Shown here piece after piece: positions 44,378-55,689 of a stretch of 64,000 nt of DNA. The position numbers were made by a program, and so were the translations under genes. Where the stretch lies: positions 1,104,305 through 1,168,304 of the forward strand of contig JAMXIF010000022.1 of assembly GCA_028583685.1 (NCBI GenBank), written 5' to 3'. The notes beneath the pieces are model-generated. The model did no database searches, was not told where the DNA came from, and saw nothing but the letters and a program-made list of their open reading frames with translations. Each line of letters starts with the position of its first letter. Position 1 is the stretch's first letter. The DNA is from Petaurus breviceps papuanus. Lineage: Eukaryota; Chordata; Mammalia; Diprotodontia; Petauridae.

Positions 44378-44600
44378 ATAGCTGATTGTTAAATTTTCAG
44401 CATGAGCATTTACACCTCAGAAATCACAATAAATCAGGACTTGATTTATTATTTTGTTGGCTGTCTAGATTTAAGAAAGTAATGGGGAAAATGTTAATAA
44501 CTTATGTAAAACTTAAAAGTCTCTCATGCATACTTCAGAGACCCAGTTGTTAAACATTTACCAGCAGACTGCTGATTCTATCCCTGGGAGAAGGGAGAGA
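44378..44600 (+). repeat. Unnamed interspersed repeat, copy B
   Basis: It is homologous to 22958-23190: 'catgagcatttacacctcag', 'gatttaagaaagtaatgggg' and 'aaaatgttaataact' appear in the same order and spacing. Confidence 0.6.
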
Positions 44601-44869
44601 TTGTTGAGAAGTGAGGTTGTTTTCTTCAAGCCATGGGAGCTGGAATCGTTTGTTATTAATGTATTCTCATAGTGCTTTCTACTTTAACTAAACTGTTCTT
44701 ATCCATACTATATGAGGTTATATGATAAATATTAATATGATTGTTTTTAAAGAAGGGAACTTCAGTGGGTGGGGGCTCATGAACACGAGTAGCTTTGAAC
44801 CCAAAGCTGGGAAGATTCTTGGGGCTACCAATAATGAACACAGTAACACAATGAATTATTAAAATATTG

Positions 44870-44955
44870 AAGCATTAGACCTGGAATGAATTTTAGAGAC
44901 CTTTTCACTCTGTTCCCACCCTACCTCAATTTTGCAAATGGGCTAACTGAGGGTT
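44870..44955 (-). repeat. MIR3-like fragment
   Basis: The short stretch with 'gacctggaatgaattttagag' and 'caaatgggctaactgagg' is antisense MIR3-like. Confidence 0.35.
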
Positions 44956-45549
44956 TTAGCTACTAGGAAGATGGGTATATGCATATAGGTATGTGCATGT
45001 GGGGGAAGTAGGGGACTTGGACAGGAATTGCCAGGAAAATGCTATTTTCAGCCTTCTCTAGTGTGTTCAGCCTTCATAGTGGTGTGTTCATTAGGTCAAT
45101 TTAATTTACTTGGTAATCAACCCAATTAACTTGGTTCATTCTCCCAGCCCAGGGTGCTCTTCCCCTCCAACAGAAGTCTACCTTTGCCTTGGGCAAAACA
45201 ACAGGAAAGAAACTCTCAACGTGCTTCCCCTCCCCTTGGGTGATGGATCAATAACTTCTCCCTATATTTATCATGGGCCTCTGCTAAGAGCTCCCAGGGT
45301 CTTTAAATTAGCTTGTCTATTGCACCTACCCTTTCTTTATAACCCCTCAGACTGGGAGTCAGGGGTAGAGATGGGGCTAGACCCCAGGCCTCCTGATTCC
45401 CAAGTCAGGATTTATTCCACTACATTGATTTAGAAAAATAGAATGTGATAGGAGATGTTTTGAACATGTGTTGTTCAAACAGAGATCACAAACTATATCA
45501 CTGGAGGGTTCCTTAGAGACTATATATTCCAACAATTTCATCATTAGGC

Positions 45550-45765
45550 TGCTAAGTGGTGCTGGACAGAGTGATTGAGTTATTAAGGCCAGAGTTTGAA
45601 TCCTGTCTCAGACACTAACATTGTGACTTCAGTTCGCTCATCTATAAAAGGGAGATAAGAATAGCACCATCATCGTGGGATTGTTGTGAGAACCAAGTGA
45701 GATAGTGTATGTAATCTGCTTTGCAAACCTTAAAGTGCTATGTGATATTGTTGTTGTTGTTGTTG
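45550..45765 (+). repeat. MIR copy
   Basis: It has 'ggctgctaagtggtgctggac', 'tttgaatcctgtctcagac', 'cgtgggattgttgtgagaacc' and ends in a (GTT)n run. Confidence 0.7.
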
Positions 45766-45924
45766 TTAAGAAAACTTAGGCTGGAGAAGAAAAAAAAATA
45801 ACTGACTTGGCCAGGGTCATTCATTGTCAGTGGTAAAGTCATAATTTTAATTCCTAGGTCTGGACTCTTTCCTCTTCAACCAGCTTTAAGGATGGCTCAG
45901 TGTTATGGGACTGGCCACGACAGC

Positions 45925-46265
45925 ATTTGAGCACATTAATAATTTTTATTTTGTTTTTACTGCTACTGTAGATTGGTTGTTTTTTTTAAATAATTAATTA
46001 CACTTTGCCCACTCAGAAACCTGAAGGCTTGCTAAGGATACAATTTTTTTTTAATTAAAAAAGTCCATCATCAGTGCATTAACACGTTGTTAATTCACAA
46101 GTTCCTGACTCCAGGGTTTATTTCCCGTCAGCAAAGGGCTCCCAGCCCCTGATGGATCCTCCTAGAGCTATCAGCTCGAAAACAGCTTAGGTTTCCATTG
46201 CCTCTCGTATATTTCATGTAACTGAGAGGTACAGAAATTGCCAGCCTTGGCAGAACCAGATCTAG
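45925..46265. promoter_or_regulatory. Candidate conserved AT-rich element
   Basis: The stretch has paired homeodomain-like cores (cattaataattt, aaataattaattac, cattaacacgttgttaattc) followed by GC-mixed sequence, and no recognisable repeat. This is inference from motif density. Confidence 0.22.
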
Positions 46266-46804
46266 TTATTGACTGACCCCATGGCCAGCGAATGTAGAAA
46301 ATTAGACCTCAGAACAGAGTGTCCAGCTCTCAGGGTGGTTTCTGACATTCTAGAACTGTCTCTAATGTCTCCTGATTTCTAAGGAAAATTTTCCTGGGAT
46401 TTGAGTTGGAAGACCTCAGTCTGAGTATCTGCCAATTATTAGCTGTGTGACCTGCCAGCTGTAATAGTCTATGATTTGGGGAATACTGGAGTGGGGTCTA
46501 CCCCCCCACTGTAACTGATGGAAACCAGAAGTCAGCTTTCCTTCCACCTGCAACCCAAGCCCTGGTGACACAGAAACCAGATGGCTTCTACCTCCATTCT
46601 GGCCCCAGGACTCCTGCCATTCTTCACCCAGGTCTGTGGGATAAAGGCCACCATCTGGGAAGAGTCCAGAGGCTGGTGCAGACTATTAGGGAACACTTCA
46701 CACACTTTCCCTCTTGTTCTGGGGAGATTAACCCACTACTGACTTTAAGATTTTTTTCACTATTATCATCTCTGATATGGGCAGTGTAGAAACTATAGAG
46801 AGAG

Positions 46805-46912
46805 CTGGGTTCTGGTCACTGAATCACAGAATCTAGCACAGTTTAACAGAGAGGGAAGGGCCATCAGAGACCATGTGGCCCAACTCACTCCTGAACAAGA
46901 GTGCCTGCTAGA
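46805..46912 (-). mobile_element. L3/MIR3-like fragment
   Basis: The stretch reads 'gaatcacagaatctagcac' and 'gagaccatgtggcccaactc', antisense to a CR1/L3 or MIR3 end. Confidence 0.4.
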
Positions 46913-46913
46913 C

Positions 46914-47115
46914 TAGGGGTTGTCCACCTTATTTTTGTACCCTGGACACATTGAGCAGTCTGGTGAAGCCTCGAGACCCCATGTCCAAATAATGCTTTGA
47001 AAGGTATAAAATAAAACACACAATATTACAGAGGAAACAAATTATATTGAAATAATTAGCAAAATGCTTTTAAAAAAAGAAAACAGCTCTTGGATGTCAG
47101 GTTAAGGACTGCTGA
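46914..47115 (+). mobile_element. DNA-transposon-like repeat, copy 2
   Basis: It is the sense partner of 688-868, with 'ggttgtccaccttatttttg', 'gtctggtgaagcctcgagacc' and 'ataaaataaaacacacaat'. It ends near 'tcaggttaaggactgctgag'. Confidence 0.5.
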
Positions 47116-47264
47116 GGAATGGTTTGGTGACCTACATTTGAAAAGGGCCTCCAGAGGTAGCTCATTCATTTCACTTTTTAAATAGCACAACTCTAATTTT
47201 GGTAAGATTTTCCTTAAATCAACTCTAAATCTCAACATTTGTAAATGCCACCATGGGATAGAGA

Positions 47265-47640
47265 CAGCATGGCATGGTAGATAGAACAGAACACTAGGAC
47301 CTGGAGCCACAAAGACCTGGATTCTAATCCTGACTCGTATATTTACTAGCAGTGTGACCTTGTGCCAGTCTTTTAATCTCTCTGGCCCACAGTTTCCTCA
47401 TTTATGAAATGGGAGGGTTGGGCTCAATGGCTTCTGAGGTCCCATCCTGTTTTAAATCTATGGTCCTACAAACTTGGATTTGTGTCCCAGCTCAGCTCTT
47501 CCTTGACCATGCAATCTTGGGGAAGTCCCATTAATCTGAGTCCTGATTTCCTCTTCTTTAAAAAGAGGGGCGTTGGGTTAAATTTTTTTTCCTAAGATCT
47601 CTCTTAAAGATTTAAATTATCTGACCCCTGAACTTTAGGG
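47265..47640 (+). repeat. Two adjacent MIR-type SINEs
   Basis: The first (to about 47465) has 'gcatggcatggtagatagaac', 'cagtttcctcatttatgaaatg' and a 'ggctcaatggcttctgaggtcc' 3' end. A second, headless copy follows with 'ttggggaagtcccattaatc' and 'cctcttctttaaaaagagg'. Confidence 0.55.
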
Positions 47641-47775
47641 CAGTATGGCAGGATGGATACTTACATTCTGAGTGGTGACTCAGGCTGTTGTCTATTTCAC
47701 TCCTATCTTAACTCACCTGTTCAACCTAAAAAAAAAAAAATGCAAAGCAGGTAGGACAGAATGCTTATTTGTTTC

Positions 47776-47926
47776 TTTCTTTTTTTTGGAGGGCAATTGG
47801 GGTTAAGTAACTTGCCCAAAGTCACATGACTAGTAAAGTGTGTCAAGTGTGTGAGGCTGGATTATGAACTCAGGTCCTCCTGACTCCAGGGCTGGTGCTC
47901 TATTCACTGAACCACCTAGCCACCCC
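47776..47926 (-). mobile_element. tRNA-derived marsupial SINE
   Basis: The element runs in antisense from a T tract through 'caattggggttaagtaacttg' to 'accacctagccacccc'. It is flanked by atgcttatttgtttc (47761-47775) and atgcctatttgtttc (47927-47941), a 15-bp duplication with one difference. Confidence 0.88.
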
Positions 47927-47944
47927 ATGCCTATTTGTTTCAAA

Positions 47945-48275
47945 TCTTATGCTCAAATACAATGATCTAAGACAATTTCAAAAGATTCATGATGGAAAAT
48001 GCTATCCACATCCAGAGAAAGAACTATGGACTCTGAAAGCAGATTGAAGCATAATATTCTAATATTTTCTCTCTCTGTCTCTGTCTCTCTCCTTGTGCCT
48101 TTTCCCTTTTGTTCTGATTCTTCTTTCACAACATGACTAGTGTGGAAATATGTTTAACGTGATTGTATATGTATAGCCTATATCAGTTGTCTTGGGGAAG
48201 GAGAAGAGGGAAAAAGAAAAAACATTGATACTCAAAATCTCATAAAAGTGAATGTTGAAAGCTAAAACAAAATGA
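47945..48275 (+). mobile_element. L1 3' UTR fragment
   Basis: It reads 'gattcatgatggaaaatgc', 'atccagagaaagaactatgg', 'ttctttcacaacatgactag' and 'tcaaaatctcataaaagtgaatg', the sense 3' end of marsupial L1. Confidence 0.75.
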
Positions 48276-48289
48276 ACCCCCACCCCCCC

Positions 48290-48640
48290 ATCTTGTGCTC
48301 AGTACAAGGGGGAGGCAAGGGTAGAGAAGACCTCGTGGAAATTCATGAGCTACTGGGATGTGAATAAGACAGAATCAACAGTGTAAGGAGAGATGAGATA
48401 AGGGTCAAAACAGAGGGATAGTTACAGGATTCTGGGAGGACCAAAGGAAGGGGAGATCCCTTCTAACTGGAGGAATCAGAGAAGGCTGCTTGGAGGAGGT
48501 GGCAGTAGAGCAGAGCTTTCAATCCAGTTCAACAAACATTTACTAAGCACCTACTGTATGCATGGCTCTGTGCCTGGCACTGGAAATACTGTGTAGAGAA
48601 AACAAACAAACAAAAAATAAACCATCCCTACCCCATTCTG
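48290..48640 (-). mobile_element. Possible L2-related fragment
   Basis: The right end 'tttactaagcacctactgtatg' with 'ctctgtgcctggcactgg' is a common L2-associated sequence, and 'aaggctgcttggaggagg' precedes it. The assignment is weak. Confidence 0.35.
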
Positions 48641-49090
48641 CTGCACATTAAAGACATTAGACCTGATTGAATTCCTTCCTTCCCTCATTTTCCTGTAGAT
48701 TGAATAATAAAAACTGACCCAACTACTTCTACTCTGCTTAGGCTGATTACACAGAAGCAGAAGTTTGTTAAGCTATAGGTGACCCCAAAAATGTAGCACC
48801 CTGTAGAGCCAGTGTATCCCATCACTGGTCTAGGAAAATGCCACAGAATGCTTCAGATTGACTGTGAGGTCTAAGCAGACCTGAAAAAAAAAAACCTATA
48901 TGAGACAAATCTGTACCCAGAAGGCTATAGCTGCTTCCCTCCCTCCCCCGCCCAAGCAATATCCAATCAGACTCTCCGCCTTGTTGATTCTACCTTCTCA
49001 GCATCTCTTGTCCCTGTCCCTTTTCTTCATTCACATAGCCCTTCTCTAGGTTCAGGCCCTCATTATCTTTCCTCTCACCCACCCAGTCTA

Positions 49091-49190
49091 ACAACCATAA
49101 CCACAACCATAGCCACAGCCACAACCACAACCACAGCCACAACCATAACCACAACCATAACCACAGCCACAAATAACCACAACCACAGCA
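49091..49190 (+). repeat. Hexamer array, (AACCAC)n type
   Basis: About 100 bases of AACCAC, AACCAT and AGCCAC hexamers lie in tandem, with no G on the + strand except in the AGCCAC units and one CAGCA. Minus-strand translation gives WLWLWL, which is an artefact. Confidence 0.92.
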
Positions 49191-49194
49191 ACCA

Positions 49195-49915
49195 TTGGTT
49201 TCCCTGCTTTCGTTCTATCTCCTCCCTTTCCTTCCCTTTCACACACTGTCCAAAAGACATCTTCCTAAGACACAAGGATGGCCACAACAACTAACCTCTG
49301 TATAGAGCTTTAAGGTTTACAAATTACTTTACTTTCTTCTATCACTCTCCTGCTCATTCACTTTTGTCTATGGGATTAAACTTAGATTCCTTACCCTGGC
49401 ATTCGGACTCCCCCACAATCTGACAACCACATACCTTTTCAGCCATTGACCTTTACATATTCCAGTCAGAATAGCTTTTGAGCTCTTCCCCAGCTGTGTC
49501 CAGCTGTCCATTGCTCTATCTGCTATGCCACTTAGCTGCCTCAGTTTCCACAATTCTAAAAGAAAGGCCTGGTGCTCTATCTACTTCACCACCTAGCTGC
49601 CCTCACATACTCTAGGCTAAATGGCCTACTAGCTGTTCCCCAAGCTTGGTAATCCATTTCCATCTTCTGACCTTGACAAAAGCCTTAATGAATGCCTCAT
49701 CCCCACCTCTCAAAAGCCTTGTCTTCCTTCAAAGCTCCTTTCTATTCAGAAGCCACCTCCTCCATGAAGCCTCCTGATCCCCATTCCTTTTTAAATTATC
49801 ATCATGCTAAACTTCTTTGTGTAAATTGTATCCCTCCAGTAGACTATAAACTCCTTGAGGGCAGGTACTGTGTCGTTTTTGTCTTCATGTCCCCACTGCC
49901 TAAGCATGTTTATGG
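49195..49915 (+). mobile_element. L2 LINE 3' end with a SINE piece inside
   Basis: Sense L2 landmarks are 'caaaagacatcttcctaag', 'ttccttcaaagctcctttc', 'cattctttttaaat'-like and 'ctccttgagggcaggtactg'. Between 49505 and 49610 are SINE-head-like segments ending 'ccacctagctgcc' in antisense. Confidence 0.6.
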
Positions 49916-50164
49916 GTCAGGGTGGGATCCAGGCTTGAGATTTCACTGGTATAGGGAACTCCAGGTGAGGAAACTCTACCCATCAGTACAGTTCTATAGC
50001 TGTTCTTTATCTAATAGCCTTGGGACACTGAGTGAAGTGGCTTGACCATGGCTACAGCCAGTTTTTGGTTCAGGCAGACTAGCAGTTCCCAAAGGGTGGT
50101 CTGGGGACTCTTGGGGCTTTGTAAATCTTAATGGGATTTAGAAGGAATGAGCCTGAGAACATTA

Positions 50165-50340
50165 TTATTCATGTTATAGATTATGGAATCTCAGAGGTAG
50201 AAGGGATATCAGAAGGCTCCTAGTCCAAAGTACTAGTATCTGTACAGGAATTCCCACTATGCTGTGCCCCTCTCGAAGGTCTATGGTGAAGGGGAACCCT
50301 CTCGCTTCCCCAGGTGGCTCATCACTTCAAGGCAACTTTG
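50165..50340 (-). mobile_element. L3/CR1 LINE 3' fragment
   Basis: It reads 'atggaatctcagaggtagaag', 'ctcctagtccaaagtac' and 'gtacaggaattcccactatgc', antisense L3 3' end. Confidence 0.5.
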
Positions 50341-50353
50341 ATTCCTTCCTTGT

Positions 50354-50582
50354 CGTTGCTGTTCAGTCATTTCAGTCGTGTCCAACTCTTCACGACCCTA
50401 TTTGGAATTTTGTTGGCAAAAGTGGTTGGCCACTTCCTTCTCCAGCTCATTTTACAGATGAAGAAACTGAGGCCGATGGAGTTAAGTGACTTGTCCAGGG
50501 TCACATAGTGAGTGTCTGAAGTCAAATTTGAGCTTAGGAAGGTAAGTCTTCTTGACTATCCAGTGTACCACCTAGCTGTCCT
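50354..50582 (-). repeat. CORE-SINE with RTE-like tail, full length
   Basis: It has 'gttgctgttcagtcatttc', 'gtcgtgtccaactcttcacg', 'tttccttctcc'-like and 'gtgtaccacctagctgtcc'. The tail resembles BovB-derived sequence. Confidence 0.75.
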
Positions 50583-50802
50583 TCTATTAATCAGAAATCT
50601 CCCTCTCTGCTCCTAGTACCTCCCAGTGGGACCGAGCAGGGCAACTTTACTCCATACTCATGACTACTCCTCGACTGAAAGACAGTTATTCCCAGGTCCT
50701 TCAGATCCTCATCTGGCTTGGCCTGGCCTCAAACCCCATCATCAGCCTGATCACCTTTTCCGGACACGTTGTAGCTTGGTTACATCATCAGGACAAAGTA
50801 CA

Positions 50803-50826
50803 CTCACACACACACACACACACACT
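50803..50826. repeat. (CA)n microsatellite
   Basis: A run of about eleven CA dinucleotides. Confidence 0.9.
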
Positions 50827-51044
50827 GTTGCATTGTGAGCAATAGCAGGGCTAGGGGCCCTTCCTATGGGCCGCCCTCCCTGAAATTGTCTTCATCCAAG
50901 TCCAGACCACTCAGTGAGATTGTCCAGCAGGTCCTGAGATTTTACTTAGGCCACAGACTGGCCTAGCGGAAAGAGGATTTTGGATTTACATGTGGTTGAA
51001 CCCCTTTTCTGTTACTTCTTGGGTAACCTTGGAAAAATCATTTA

Positions 51045-51275
51045 TAGCAGTTAACATTTATATAACACTTTGTGGTCTGATCATTTGATACAACAACCTT
51101 GGGAGGTGGGTATTATTTTTATCCCCACTTTACAGCTACAGAAACTGAGGCTGACAATGAGAGGAAGGTCCTTGCACAGGGTCACTCAGCTAGCAAGTAT
51201 CTGAGGCAGGATTTGAAAGCAGGTCTCCCTGCCTCCAAGTTTGGCACTTTCCACCATGCCACTTAGCTGCCTCAG
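51045..51275 (-). repeat. MIR copy
   Basis: It contains 'gcagttaacatttatataac', 'ccccactttacagctacagaaac' and 'aggatttgaaagcaggtc', ending 'ccatgccacttagctgcc'. Confidence 0.7.
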
Positions 51276-51834
51276 GTTTTCCAGCTGTAAAAACAAGACC
51301 CAAGGCTCTATATCCCAATTCCATTTTATTAAACATGCTTTAGGCATCTATTGCATACAAAGTTCTTTGGAAGAGAAACTTTTGGAAAGAAAGTCTCTGA
51401 TCCTTTACCACCCATCTCTGAGTCCCATCTGTGGGTCTTCTTTGTAGAAGAGAGCACAAGGAACCCAGCCAGGGGAGGTGGCCTTTGTTCTTCAAATGGA
51501 GGTGTGTGGGGGGCGGTCTCTCCGGCTCCTGGGGGCTGCCGCTGAACAAGTGGATGAATCAGATCCTGACTACATTCCACCCACTTCACAGAGAGAGGGA
51601 GAGAGAGCCAGCCTGCAAGGACTGTTTTTCCAACTCTTCTGAGCTCACTTGGTCTTAAAATCCCTCATCACCTCCCCATATTGCCCTCTTAGAATCTCAG
51701 TCACAGGTCAGGCCCCACTTAGCTCACTCAGTTCTTGTCCTGTCCCAGTCACTCATGGGCTTGGAGAGGTAGGTCAAGTATCTCAACCTCCTAGGCCTCA
51801 TTGTTCTCTCTTGGTTTGTAACTAAGCCTCAATG

Positions 51835-52105
51835 AAATGATAACGATATTAATCCTAATAACAGCTAATATTTATATAGCTCTTACTTTATGCCAGACAC
51901 TCTTCTAAGCACTTTACAACAACCTTAGAAAGTGGGTGTCATTATTATTCCCCCTTTAACAAATGAGGAAGCTGAGGCAAACAGAGGTAAAGTAACTTGC
52001 CAAGGGCCACACGGCCACTTAGTGCGTGAAGCTGGATTTGAACTCAGGCCTGCTTTGCCCTAGACCAGGTCCTGCTCTAGCCACTGTACCACCTCGCTGT
52101 CCTGG
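51835..52105 (-). repeat. MIR copy
   Basis: The antisense MIR reads 'aataacagctaatatttatatagc', 'ctttaacaaatgaggaagctgagg' and 'gctggatttgaactcaggcc'. Confidence 0.75.
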
Positions 52106-52159
52106 GTTGTGGATGTGGAGCTGAGGAACCTGAGTGGTGGTTGTTTCTTATCATTTTTA

Positions 52160-52475
52160 TATTTTCATCCTAACTCTGCTGCTTGCTACTTGGGTGACCT
52201 TGGATAAATCACTCTTTTTAGAACTCTAAATACTCAGGAAGAAAATGAGGAGTTTGCTTGATATGATTTTTAAAGTCCTTTCTAACTCTTAACCCTATGG
52301 TCTCCTCTTTTTAGAAGGGAAGTTACAGCATTCAGGGAAGTTAGTTGGAGACTCAAAGGAAGGGATAGGAAAGGAGAGAGGTCACTCCTCCTCCCCTCAT
52401 CTTCTCAAATGAGATAATATTTGTAAAGCACTTAGCACAATGGCTGGCACACAGTAGGTATTTAATAAATGCTTC
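52160..52475 (+). repeat. MIR pieces
   Basis: A MIR-type copy ('ctgctgcttgctacttgggtg' to 'agtcctttctaactctt') is followed by a MIR tail 'aaatgagataatatttgtaaag' with 'ggctggcacacagtaggta'. Confidence 0.5.
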
Positions 52476-52579
52476 CCTTCCCCCACTCATCTGCCTGAGT
52501 CTACTCTCTTTGACATGTATCCAGTTTTCTTCTGTTGAGATGCCAGGCTCTCTCTCTTATCTACTTATACCCTGCCCTT

Positions 52580-52712
52580 TATGTTTATTTATTAAATTTA
52601 TATTTATTTATATAAAAATATATTTCTATAGAAATACATTTATATATTATATATAAATATATCATGCATATATTTATTTATGTATATTTATAGAAATATA
52701 TTTATATTGTAA
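52580..52712. repeat. AT-rich low-complexity tract
   Basis: About 130 bases of TTTA and TATA units, over 85 per cent A+T by eye. Confidence 0.9.
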
Positions 52713-52849
52713 TGCTAAATTTCTCTGCTTTCTCATCCATATATTCCTTTGACTTTGTGCCCTGCCTCTCCGATCCCCATAATTCTTACCCCATTTCTTC
52801 CACAGGCCTGGAATCATTGAACATAAACAAGTTAGAGCTTGAAGATAGA

Positions 52850-53000
52850 CCATAGGATAGAAGGGGTCTTAGAGGTCATCTGTTCCAATTTCCTTATTTT
52901 ACAAATGAGTACCTGAGTCCCAGAGAGAGGAAGAGACTAGCCCAAGGTCATCAGACTAATAAGTGGCAGAGTTGGGCTTGGAATTAAAAGTCTCCCATGG
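52850..53000 (-). repeat. MIR3-like copy
   Basis: It reads 'gaaggggtcttagaggtcatc', 'cttattttacaaatgagtacc' and 'agtggcagagttgggcttgg'. Confidence 0.5.
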
Positions 53001-53136
53001 CTACCTGATCTCTCTCCCTCCTTTTCTCCCCCTCGAAAATACCCAACTTTGCCCAGTAAACTTTTTACCTACTCTTCAAATCCCAGACCCATTGCTCCAC
53101 CTCTGAGAAGCTTTCCTTGATTTGCCAGGTTGCGTC

Positions 53137-53205
53137 TGTCCTTCATTCTCAAAGAGGACCGTGTCATCTGGGAGATGATGACATGATTGCAGGTGATTCT
53201 GATTT
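53137..53205 (-). mobile_element. Fragment with the shared LINE 3' tail
   Basis: The stretch 'tgtccttcattctcaaagagg' with 'gatgatgacatgattgc' matches the antisense 3' ends at 22630 and 40518. The CORE-SINE that follows begins right after it. Confidence 0.5.
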
Positions 53206-53208
53206 GAG

Positions 53209-53400
53209 TTTGAGAAGGCTAGGTGGTGCAGTAGATAAAGTGCCAGGCCTGGAATCAGGAAGATTCCTCTTCCTGAGTTCAAATCCAGCCTCAGATACTT
53301 ACTGACTGGGTGACCCTGAGCAAGTCACTTAACCCTGGTTGCCTCAGTTTCCTCATCTGCAAAATGATCTGGTGAAGGAAATGACAAACCACCCTTTGAT
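53209..53400 (+). repeat. CORE-SINE (Mar1/Opo1 type)
   Basis: The sense copy has 'aggctaggtggtgcagtagataaag', 'gagttcaaatccagcctcag', 'gcctcagtttcctcatctgc' and 'ggaaatgacaaaccacc'. The RTE-like tail is lost. Confidence 0.7.
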
Positions 53401-53759
53401 TCACCACCTTCTACTTGGAAGTTACCTCTCTCTCATTTGATTTCATAACTGTTTTATTCCCTCTTCCACACAGGAACCTCTGTGAAATGTGAATTGTTAC
53501 ACACACAAAAAAACATTTTCCCCCAGGGAGGTGGTGGTAAGTTGAAAACTTGGTCAAGAAATGTGTTTGATCTGAGCTATCTTTTGACCTTGCCCCCCAC
53601 CCTTGTCTGTTTCAGCCTCACTTATTTATAACCAGCCTGGACCCAGGATTCTTCTGACTGCCGCCTTGGAAGTTCCTGCTTTGTGTTTCTCTTCCCCCTT
53701 CTCTGTGCCCCACTTTCTAACTCTTTCTCAGGGATCAATAACTAAATCAACATTACTTT

Positions 53760-54630
53760 TACTTCTTGCAAAGGCCTGACAATCTGCCTCCCTGTGGCTC
53801 CCTTCCAGTATCCCTGTGACCCTAAGCTTTTAGCTGGTTACCCAAGGTCACGCTGCTGGCCACTACTCCACAGACTCTCCTGCTTCTCTGCGTCAGCTCC
53901 ATCCTTTGTGGTCCCTAATCTACCCGCCTCTTCCCCTCCATTGTGCACTCTGCGATTCCTGTTCTGTTGTGAACAAACTTCCGTTCAGAACTAAGTCATT
54001 CCCAGGAAAACATGCTCCCTCCCTACTACCATTTCATAGAATCTCTTCTCCCCTTCAAGATTCAGTACCACCTTCTACATGAGGTTTTCTCTATCTCCTC
54101 CACTGTTGGAGCCTACCTTCTCAAACTAAGTTGCATTTAACTACTCTGTATTCACTTTTCATGACCTCATTTGGGGTTTTCTTGGCAAAGATACAGGAGT
54201 GGTTTGCCATTTCCTTCTTCAGTGAATCATCTTTTTGTCAGTGATCAATGAGGCTAATAGCGGTTAAGTGACTTGCTCAGGGTCACGTAGCTAGGAAGTG
54301 TCTGAGGCTGGAATCGAACTCTGGCTCCAAGCCCAGTGCTTTATCCACTGCCTCACCTAGCTGCCCTCATATATTAAATAGGTGTCCATATTGGTATACG
54401 TACATATGCATATGTGTATACAGATATAGACTGCATGGAGATATGTGCATGTATTCATATACACATATGAATATACATAAATATGTGTGTGTGTGTAGTG
54501 AGTGCCTCCTCTATTAGGATGCAAAGTCCTCATAAGTTGGAATTCTTTCATTCATTGTATTTATATCCCTAGCACCTATAGTAGTTCTTAACACATAGTA
54601 GGCACTTAATAAATATTTGCTATTTTTATA
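53760..54630 (+). mobile_element. L2 LINE 3' end, interrupted
   Basis: Sense L2 pieces include 'cttcaagattcagtaccacc' and, after the SINE at 54157, 'catagtaggcacttaataaat'. An AT/TG-rich stretch also separates the pieces. Confidence 0.55.
54157..54366 (-). repeat. CORE-SINE with RTE-like tail
   Basis: It reads 'tcatgacctcatttggggttt', 'cttggcaaagatacaggag' and 'ccactgcctcacctagctgcc'. The middle contains a diverged stretch. Confidence 0.7.
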
Positions 54631-54720
54631 TACATACACATACATATATGTACACACATAAAGTATTTATTACATGCATATGACACACAAGCACACACAT
54701 ATATAGTATTTATTTCTATA
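54395..54720. repeat. AT/AC-rich alternating tracts
   Basis: Two stretches of mixed TATA, TACA and TGTG units (54395-54500 and 54630-54720) flank the L2 tail. A short (TG)n lies at 54484-54497. Confidence 0.75.
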
Positions 54721-54729
54721 TGTTCTTGT

Positions 54730-55065
54730 TTCCCCTCCCCCAAGTTGAATGTAAACTCTTTGAGGGCAGGGACTATTTCGTTTTGTCTTGATACTTGATG
54801 TGAGATTTCATGACTTTTGTTGCTGGGCTTTTCCCCCATCCTCTTGTGCTGGTCCTCCCACTCCATCCTTCTCCCCTTCTTCTCTACCACAATGCCCAGC
54901 CTTGTCCAGACCCTTATGACTTCCTTCCTAAGCTGGTGTTAGAACCTTCTAATTGAGCTCCTGGTCTCTAATCATTCCCTATCCACTCCATCAGTCCACA
55001 CGGTCAGTCACCTTCTAAAAACAAAGTTTCAATCACAACCCTTGAGTGAATTCCTTGAATGATGG
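54730..55065 (+). mobile_element. L2 LINE fragments
   Basis: It contains 'aaactctttgagggcaggg' and later 'gagctcctggtctctaatc' with 'actccatcagtccacac', separate parts of sense L2. Their order is not colinear, so at least two copies are present. Confidence 0.5.
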
Positions 55066-55067
55066 CC

Positions 55068-55252
55068 AAGTTGCTTAGCTTGGTTTACCATTTCCTTCTC
55101 CAGCTCATTTTATAGATGAGGAAACTGAGGCAAACAGGGTTAAGTGACTTGCCCAGGGTCACACAGTTAGTAAGTGTCTGAGGTCAAATTTAAACTCAAC
55201 TCTTCCTGATTTCAGGCCTGACACTCTATTGCACCACCTAGCTGACCCCAGA
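55068..55252 (-). repeat. CORE-SINE, 3' truncated
   Basis: It has 'tttccttctccagctcatttt', 'gaggcaaacagggttaagtg' and 'attgcaccacctagctgaccc'. Confidence 0.7.
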
Positions 55253-55329
55253 ACAATGGTAGTGTTGATTTAATTACTGTTCTTAGAAGTGGAAATCCGG
55301 AGTGTATATGGTCATGGATGGCAGGGGAG

Positions 55330-55580
55330 ATTTGATGGAGAGCAGCAAGGTGAATTTATTTATTAAGTGCCCACTATGGACCAAGGCAGATGACAAGAAG
55401 CCTAAGGCAGGTGGCTGGATGAGATAGATAACTCTACTGCAAATTATACCCTTAGAAAATGCCTGGGGACATGGAGATATTGCCTCATGTCACTTAGCCA
55501 GGATGTGTCTGAGGTGAGGCTTGAACCCAGGCCTTTTGGATGCTGAGGCTGTTTTTTTTTAATCGATTATGCCACACTGT
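55330..55580 (-). repeat. MIR copy
   Basis: Blocks are 'tttattaagtgcccactatgg', 'gcctcatgtcacttagccagg' and 'ggcttgaacccaggcc'. Confidence 0.5.
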
Positions 55581-55689
55581 CTTTCACTAAAGCTCTTACA
55601 TATTAAGAAATACACCAAACTATAAATAATTGGGAGTTGTTGATGTATCATTTTTGTTATTTTTGTTCTTGACAGAATTTGGATATCTG

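Noticed and set aside
48990-49290. Minus-strand frames with WLWLWL and valine-rich repeats
   Set aside because: They are translations of the hexamer array at 49091-49190.
49692-50045. 117-codon plus-strand frame
   Set aside because: It lies in the L2 3' UTR (ctccttgagggcagg landmark) and ends in unrelated sequence.
51329-51658. Four overlapping frames of 64-86 codons
   Set aside because: They overlap on both strands in GC-richer sequence, which favours long chance frames. No exon signals or family match are visible.
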